A DNA stretch of 18,466 nt. Source: Clostridia bacterium. GTDB lineage: Bacteria; Bacillota_A; Clostridia; Christensenellales; Aristaeellaceae. The stretch is from positions 1 to 18,466 of the forward strand of contig JAGBBE010000108.1 of the NCBI GenBank assembly GCA_017938645.1. The letters run 5' to 3'. This document shows positions 15,501 through 18,466 of the stretch, piece after piece. The notes under the pieces were generated by a model. It saw only the letters and a list, made by a program, of their open reading frames with translations, searched no databases and was not told the DNA's origin. The translations under genes were made by a program, and so were the position numbers. Each line of letters begins with the position of its first letter. The stretch's first letter is position 1.

Positions 15501-15689
15501 GAACACGTGCTTACGCTCACGCTGCTTGGCAACCGTGAAAACGCCTTCGGTCCGCTGCACCGCGCGGACGTGACCAACTCCTGGGTCGGCCCCGATGCAT
15601 GGCGCACCACCGGCGCGGAACGGACGGATTCCTACTGGCTGACGCAGCTTGGCATCCGCACGGCTCCGTGGATTGAAGAAGCCCGATAA
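12597..15689 (+). CDS. Large GH106-like glycoside hydrolase (putative alpha-L-rhamnosidase)
   Basis: This 1030-residue protein resembles GH106-type proteins. The N-terminal barrel has YRGTPFWAWN (23-32), GLGGAHMHVRTG (51-62) and WLYDEDRWPSGAAGG (91-105), all typical of this group. Acidic residues in FTDEP (Glu237) and LSELYG (Glu387) are candidates for the catalytic pair by position; I infer this and have not aligned it. Residues about 465-620 look like a Rossmann/GATase-like domain (KVGVIHPVESYW, then YDAIIVPGCETL), and about 780-1020 is beta-rich, like sugar-binding jelly-roll modules. There is no signal peptide. Known GH106 members remove L-rhamnose from pectin-type glycans, but many relatives are untested, so the activity is uncertain. 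AAGGAGG lies 6 bases before the ATG, and GH43 ends 11 bases upstream, so they form one operon ending at the terminator after 15689. Confidence 0.72.
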   Translation: MLYPRSADKTLSRELFQNPGSEYRGTPFWAWNCELEKDELLRQLEVLKQMGLGGAHMHVRTGMATPYLSDEHMDLIRACVEKCREENMLAWLYDEDRWPSGAAGGLVTRDPQYRARHLLFTTEAYGEANGQGVITEMSGRSGRSNNGYLLGCYDVVLDENGCLASAELIDEGADAAGRKWYAYVESDPCNPWYNNQTYANTLDKATIDRFIEVTYERYLETVGKDFGGVVPAIFTDEPQFSHKGTLGFAAESRDVILPWTDDVPETFREAYGEDIVRHLPELLWEKPNGEISLIRYHYHDHIAERFASAFADRCGKWCGEHGLMLTGHMMEEPTLKSQTAALGETMRSYRGFQLPGIDMLCASFELTTAKQAQSAAHQYGRPGVLSELYGVTGWAFDFRGHKLHGDWQAALGVTVRVQHLSWVSMKGEAKRDYPASINYQSPWWQDYAFVEDHFARVNTALTRGKPVVKVGVIHPVESYWLHWGPAEQTHGVREEMDQQFQNLTRWLLTGGIDFDFISESLLPSQCPSASAPLQVGEMAYDAIIVPGCETLRSTTLERLEAFRAAGGKLLFLGDAPKYEGAVPSGRGKALYEQSQRALFQQEAILAALQDVRLIDIRNADGSRTENLIHQLRRDTDGLWLFVAHCREPYNKDIPRPQKVRISVNGTYAAQIWDTQSGEVRPAHAQIIGGRTVITETLYDYDSLLVHLADEGENAACTCEAGCVYSRVKMPTLVDYALDEPNVYLLDKAEYALDHGSYHPAEELLRADNVLRSELGWPNRQGAVAQPWTVEEEKTEHTVRLRFTVFSRIAVDGVKLALEDAALAKITFNGKPVESAPDGWYVDKSIGTVALGALKAGENTIEVELPFGRRTNVEWCYLLGDFGVELSGEHREITLRAEKLAFASVTTQTLPHYGGNISYQIPFTSCGGKLRVTIPHYSGTALRVALDGKPLGHVAYPPYVMDLGAPEAGEHVLTLTLLGNRENAFGPLHRADVTNSWVGPDAWRTTGAERTDSYWLTQLGIRTAPWIEEAR

Positions 15690-15696
15690 ACATACG

Positions 15697-15729
15697 AAAG
15701 CCGCTCCACCACAAGGATGGAGCGGCTTT
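15697..15729. terminator. Terminator between two convergent operons
   Basis: A perfect 12-base stem (15697-15708 with 15718-15729), 9-base loop, then TTTT on the plus strand. It begins 8 bases after the GH106-like gene. The stem also lies 11 bases past the end of the minus-strand methyltransferase gene, whose T-run there is only three bases, so it may serve both directions with less strength on the minus strand. Confidence 0.88.
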
Positions 15730-15739
15730 TCGATTGCAA

Positions 15740-17008
15740 TCAGAAAATCAGATTATCCTTTTCAACGCGTGCGGCCTGCGCGCCGAAGCGGCGGCAGACT
15801 TCGTCATCCTCCGCAGAGGCAATCACAACAGCAGGTCTGCCGTTATACACGCGCAGCGCCTTTTCCAGCATGCCGGACGAATGCGCGCGCAGCGCCAGCG
15901 GACGGTTGACCATCGCCTGCACGGCCTGCACCGCCTGGGGCAGCTTGTCCTCGTGCTCTTCCGGCAGCCAGATCTGAATGACTTCGCAGTCCTCGTCCAG
16001 ATCCTCCATGGCCAGTTCGCCCAGCGCGTCGAAGTCCTCATCCTCCAGTGCTTCCAGCACCTCGGGATTTTCAGGGCTGATGGTCGTGCCCAGCGTGATG
16101 TCCTCATCAAGCTCCGTGACGCAGGAGGCGCTGCACACGCCAAAATGGCTTCTTGCCGCCTTGGGCCTGCTTGCGCCGCCGGAAAATGCGTCGTTGAGCG
16201 CAGCGATGTACTCCGGCCCCGTGCCGCAGCATCCGCCGAAGATATGCACGCCCACATCCGCCGCCTGACCGATCTCGCGCACGAAATCCTCAGGCCTGAT
16301 GGTATAGGCGCCGTGCTCGGTGTCCGGGAGCCCGGCGTTGGGCTTGAGGATCAGGTCGCAGTCCGTCCACTGTGCCAGCTCCCTGACCATGGGCAAAAGC
16401 TGGCCAGGGCCGAGCGAGCAGTTGAAGCCCAGCGCCTCCACGCCCAGCGAAGACAGCGTGAGCGCCATCGCGGGCACCGTTACGCCCACAAACGTGCGGC
16501 CGGACTTTTCAAGCGTCATCGTCGTCCATACGGGCAGCGACGTATTTTCCTTCGCCGCCAGCACGCCCGCCTTGATCTCAAGCAGGTCGCTCATGGTTTC
16601 AAACACCACCAGATCCGCACCTGCCTCTTCGCCCGCGATCACCATCTCGCGGAAAACATCATACGCTTCCTCAAAGGTCAGCGTTCCCAGCGGCGCCATC
16701 AGCTGACCCAGCGGGCCGATGTCCAGCGCAACCTTTGTATCCGTGCCCTCCGCGGCTTTCTTCGCCGCTGCAATCCCGGCTCTGACCAGTTCAGCGGAGG
16801 TATAGCCGCTGCCGTGGATTTTGAGCCGGTTTGCGCCGAAGGTATTGGCATAGATCACGCGGCTTCCAGCCTTAACATAGCGGCGCTGAATGGCCGTGAC
16901 CTCCTCCGGCCGGGTGATGTTCCACGTTTCCGGCAGCGCGCCCGCGGGCAGACCTGCCGCCTGCAGCATGGTGCCCATTGCACCGTCCAGAAGGATGTAT
17001 TCGTTCAT
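15740..17008 (-). CDS. Homocysteine S-methyltransferase domain protein with shortened pterin-binding-like C-terminus
   Basis: Residues 1 to about 285 form a homocysteine S-methyltransferase barrel: LLDGAMGTMLQ (7-17), YANTFGANRLK (53-63), ETMSDLLEIKA, and the zinc cysteines Cys197 (GFNCSLGP) and Cys260-Cys261 (GGCCGT). It should bind homocysteine as zinc thiolate. The rest (about 300-422) looks like the first half of the MetH pterin-binding domain: LGTTISPENPEVLEAL stands where ERINPTGKK is expected, and SSGMLEKALRVYNGRP matches the usual SSNPEALEAALRAYNGKP. It then stops; the second half, the B12 domain and the reactivation domain are absent. The linker is very acidic (313-342). The methyl donor is therefore unclear; S-methylmethionine-type donors or a partner protein are possible. 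The ATG at 17008 has AAAGGGG about 9 bases upstream. It lies 18 bases after the acyltransferase-like gene. Confidence 0.85.
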   Translation of the reverse strand: MNEYILLDGAMGTMLQAAGLPAGALPETWNITRPEEVTAIQRRYVKAGSRVIYANTFGANRLKIHGSGYTSAELVRAGIAAAKKAAEGTDTKVALDIGPLGQLMAPLGTLTFEEAYDVFREMVIAGEEAGADLVVFETMSDLLEIKAGVLAAKENTSLPVWTTMTLEKSGRTFVGVTVPAMALTLSSLGVEALGFNCSLGPGQLLPMVRELAQWTDCDLILKPNAGLPDTEHGAYTIRPEDFVREIGQAADVGVHIFGGCCGTGPEYIAALNDAFSGGASRPKAARSHFGVCSASCVTELDEDITLGTTISPENPEVLEALEDEDFDALGELAMEDLDEDCEVIQIWLPEEHEDKLPQAVQAVQAMVNRPLALRAHSSGMLEKALRVYNGRPAVVIASAEDDEVCRRFGAQAARVEKDNLIF

Positions 17009-17026
17009 CCTGCGTATCCCCTTTCG

Positions 17027-18304
17027 TCAGGCTTCCGACGCATAATCGCACAGAATCTGCGCCATGCGCTCAAGCATGCTTTCAAGCACTTTGGCATCCT
17101 CATCGGTATAACAGCCATAGACGCACATCGTACACGCTCCGTCAAAGCTGGCTACGGAAACCTGCATGCCGTTTTTCTTCTTGACCGGGCCGCCAAACCA
17201 GCCCTCGACCGGTATGAAACCGCCCATGCAAAGCGTCTCGCATTTGATATTGCCCAGATTCGTAAGCCCCACCGCCATGCTTCCATACAGCTTGCCAGCC
17301 ACCGCCAGAAGCAGTCCCAGCGGAAGTCTGCGCGCTGCGCCGTGCAGAAGAGGCATCCCCTGCATGCCTGCCAGTGGGTCTTCCCTGGCTTTTTCGGTCT
17401 GCGAAGCAATTACCTTCAAGGTTTCTTCGAAGGAGGCGCAGATTCCTTCCTCCAGCACGGTTGGAAGTGAACCTGACAGATTGCTCAGGCCCTCCGACTC
17501 GCTGCCCTTGCAGTGACGGCGCAGATCCATCATGAACATGATGCTCATGGGCGCGTGCTCGTCTACCCCCTCCACACCGGCATACGCATGGTAGCAGGCG
17601 GCAAGGATCAGGTCGTTAACCGTTGCGCCGGACTGCTTGGCCCGTATGCGCGCACTGGCCATCTGCCCGGCGCAAACCCTGCGCCATACGGCCTTCGGCT
17701 CGCCATCCTCCTCCGTGGGATAGGGAAACACCGACTTGACGCCGGTTCGGGGGTCCTTGAACAGAGAAAAATACTCCTTTGCATTCAACTCGCGGTAGAT
17801 CTGTTCAGCAGCGCGGCTTCCGTTTTTGACCTGCAAAGGCTCCTCAGAACCCTGCGACGCCAGTTCATAGGCCTGTGCAAGCTTCTCAAGCAGATATTTG
17901 CCATCGCTTCCGTCCACGCACAAGTGGTTGACGGCCAGTACGACGACGCTGTCCTGTTCATCCTGCACAAGCGTGACGCGCATTTGCGTCTGTCCTGCGG
18001 AAACAACCGGCATGGTCGAAAGCCTGAGCGCCTCCTCAACCGGATCGTCCGCCGTTTTCACATGCTGAAAATAACTTTCTTCATCATATTCCCGGTTCAC
18101 CTGCCACAGCGCGCCCAGCCTTCCCGGCTGAAACGAGGCATGCAGCACATCCACGCTGCCTGCCAGCATGCCGGCTGCGCGGCAGAGCGTTTCCGATGAA
18201 AGCAATCCGGGATACTTCAGCACAAAACGGATGGTATTGTCATTGAATTCATGCACGAGGTACTGCATCTTTTCTCCGGTTCCGGCCAGAAAAAATTTCG
18301 GCAT
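17027..18304 (-). CDS. Condensation-domain-like acyltransferase (COG4908 type), function unknown
   Basis: This 425-residue protein resembles stand-alone NRPS condensation domains and related alcohol acyltransferases. The key motif is NHLCVDG (His127 and Asp131), a HxxxDG version in which the first histidine of the usual HHxxxDG is asparagine. Further family-like stretches are ATVNDLILAACYHAY, MMDLRRH, LSNLSGSLPT and LTNLGNI. Such enzymes join an acyl group from a thioester to an amine or alcohol; no peptide synthetase or carrier protein is nearby, so the substrate is unknown. The start at 18304 is chosen because AAAGGAG lies 8 bases upstream. A longer reading from 18358 would need TTG and has no such site. 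It forms an operon with the homocysteine methyltransferase gene. Only 58 bases separate it from the tRNA terminator, and I see no clear promoter there. Confidence 0.75.
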   Translation of the reverse strand: MPKFFLAGTGEKMQYLVHEFNDNTIRFVLKYPGLLSSETLCRAAGMLAGSVDVLHASFQPGRLGALWQVNREYDEESYFQHVKTADDPVEEALRLSTMPVVSAGQTQMRVTLVQDEQDSVVVLAVNHLCVDGSDGKYLLEKLAQAYELASQGSEEPLQVKNGSRAAEQIYRELNAKEYFSLFKDPRTGVKSVFPYPTEEDGEPKAVWRRVCAGQMASARIRAKQSGATVNDLILAACYHAYAGVEGVDEHAPMSIMFMMDLRRHCKGSESEGLSNLSGSLPTVLEEGICASFEETLKVIASQTEKAREDPLAGMQGMPLLHGAARRLPLGLLLAVAGKLYGSMAVGLTNLGNIKCETLCMGGFIPVEGWFGGPVKKKNGMQVSVASFDGACTMCVYGCYTDEDAKVLESMLERMAQILCDYASEA

Positions 18305-18362
18305 CCTGAATACTCCTTTCAGCAGATCGTTTGGGTGCGAAACAAGCTCCACAAACAAGAAA

Positions 18363-18387
18363 AAGCACCGCTGTTTCAGCAGTGCTT
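18363..18387 (-). terminator. Terminator of the tRNA-Lys gene
   Basis: An 11-base stem (18363-18373 with 18377-18387, one U-G pair) with a 3-base loop, followed on the minus strand by TTTTTCTT. It lies 3 bases after the tRNA 3' end. Confidence 0.9.
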
Positions 18388-18390
18388 ATC

Positions 18391-18466
18391 TGGTACACCA
18401 TCAGGGACTCGAACCCTGGACACCCTGATTAAGAGTCAGGTGCTCTACCAACTGAGCTAATGGTGC
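18391..18466 (-). tRNA. trnK: tRNA-Lys (anticodon CUU)
   Basis: The minus strand folds as a 76-base tRNA. The acceptor arms are GCACCAT and ATGGTGT, with a G1-U72 wobble as the only non-Watson-Crick pair. The D-arm is AGCTCAGTTGGTAGAGC, the anticodon stem CCTGA/TCAGG has loop CTCTTAA giving anticodon CTT (lysine AAG codon), and the T-arm contains GGTTCGAGTCC. The discriminator is A and CCA is encoded. The 5' end coincides with the window edge, so its promoter is not visible. Confidence 0.96.

Noticed and set aside
12576..15560. A 994-codon open frame on the minus strand opposite the GH106-like gene
   Set aside because: It is the shadow of a GC-rich plus-strand gene. The product has no recognisable domain and is low in complexity, while the plus-strand frame has clear motifs and a ribosome binding site.
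15734..17470. A 578-codon plus-strand open frame opposite the methyltransferase and acyltransferase genes
   Set aside because: It spans two real minus-strand genes and has no recognisable domain.

Overview
The window looks like a chromosomal stretch from a GC-rich member of the Clostridia (Bacillota). The reasons are strong AGGAGG-type ribosome binding sites, short tightly packed operons, sigma-A promoters with 17-bp spacers, and the gene set rpmE - DUF1385 - prmC - prfA - sua5, an order common in Clostridia. An Oscillospirales or Christensenellales-type gut bacterium is my guess from GC content and glycosidase content; nothing here fixes the genus. No gap between genes exceeds about 210 bases. 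I see no insertion sequence, phage gene or CRISPR array.

Layout, left to right. (1) 1-3555, minus strand: a carboxylesterase translationally coupled to a GH42 beta-galactosidase, then a PhnD-type ABC solute-binding protein that runs off the left edge and has its own promoter. (2) 3679-4560, plus strand: a lone EamA/DMT transporter whose stop codon lies inside a bidirectional terminator. (3) 4590-10975, minus strand: housekeeping genes. pepF comes first, then rpmE with its own promoter and terminator, then DUF1385 - prmC - prfA - sua5 with overlapping or nearly touching genes. (4) 11137-15689, plus strand: a two-gene glycosidase operon (GH43, then a large GH106-like protein), divergent from pepF, with a palindrome inside its promoter. 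(5) 15740-18304, minus strand: a homocysteine S-methyltransferase protein with a shortened C-terminal domain, preceded by a condensation-domain-like acyltransferase (COG4908 type). (6) 18391-18466, minus strand: tRNA-Lys(CUU) with its terminator.

How the genes fit together. PrmC methylates the GGQ glutamine of release factor 1 (prfA), and their genes overlap by 8 bases. Sua5 makes threonylcarbamoyl-AMP for t6A in tRNAs and RpmE is ribosomal protein L31, so block 3 is a translation cluster; DUF1385 is its uncharacterised membrane member. The esterase, GH42, GH43 and GH106-like proteins all lack visible signal peptides, so they probably act in the cytoplasm on imported oligosaccharides. Galactosidase, arabinosidase/xylosidase and rhamnosidase activities together would suit pectin (RG-I) or arabinogalactan side chains, but no sugar transporter or regulator is in view. 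The least explained parts are the homocysteine-methyltransferase/condensation-domain pair, DUF1385, and the regulatory palindromes.
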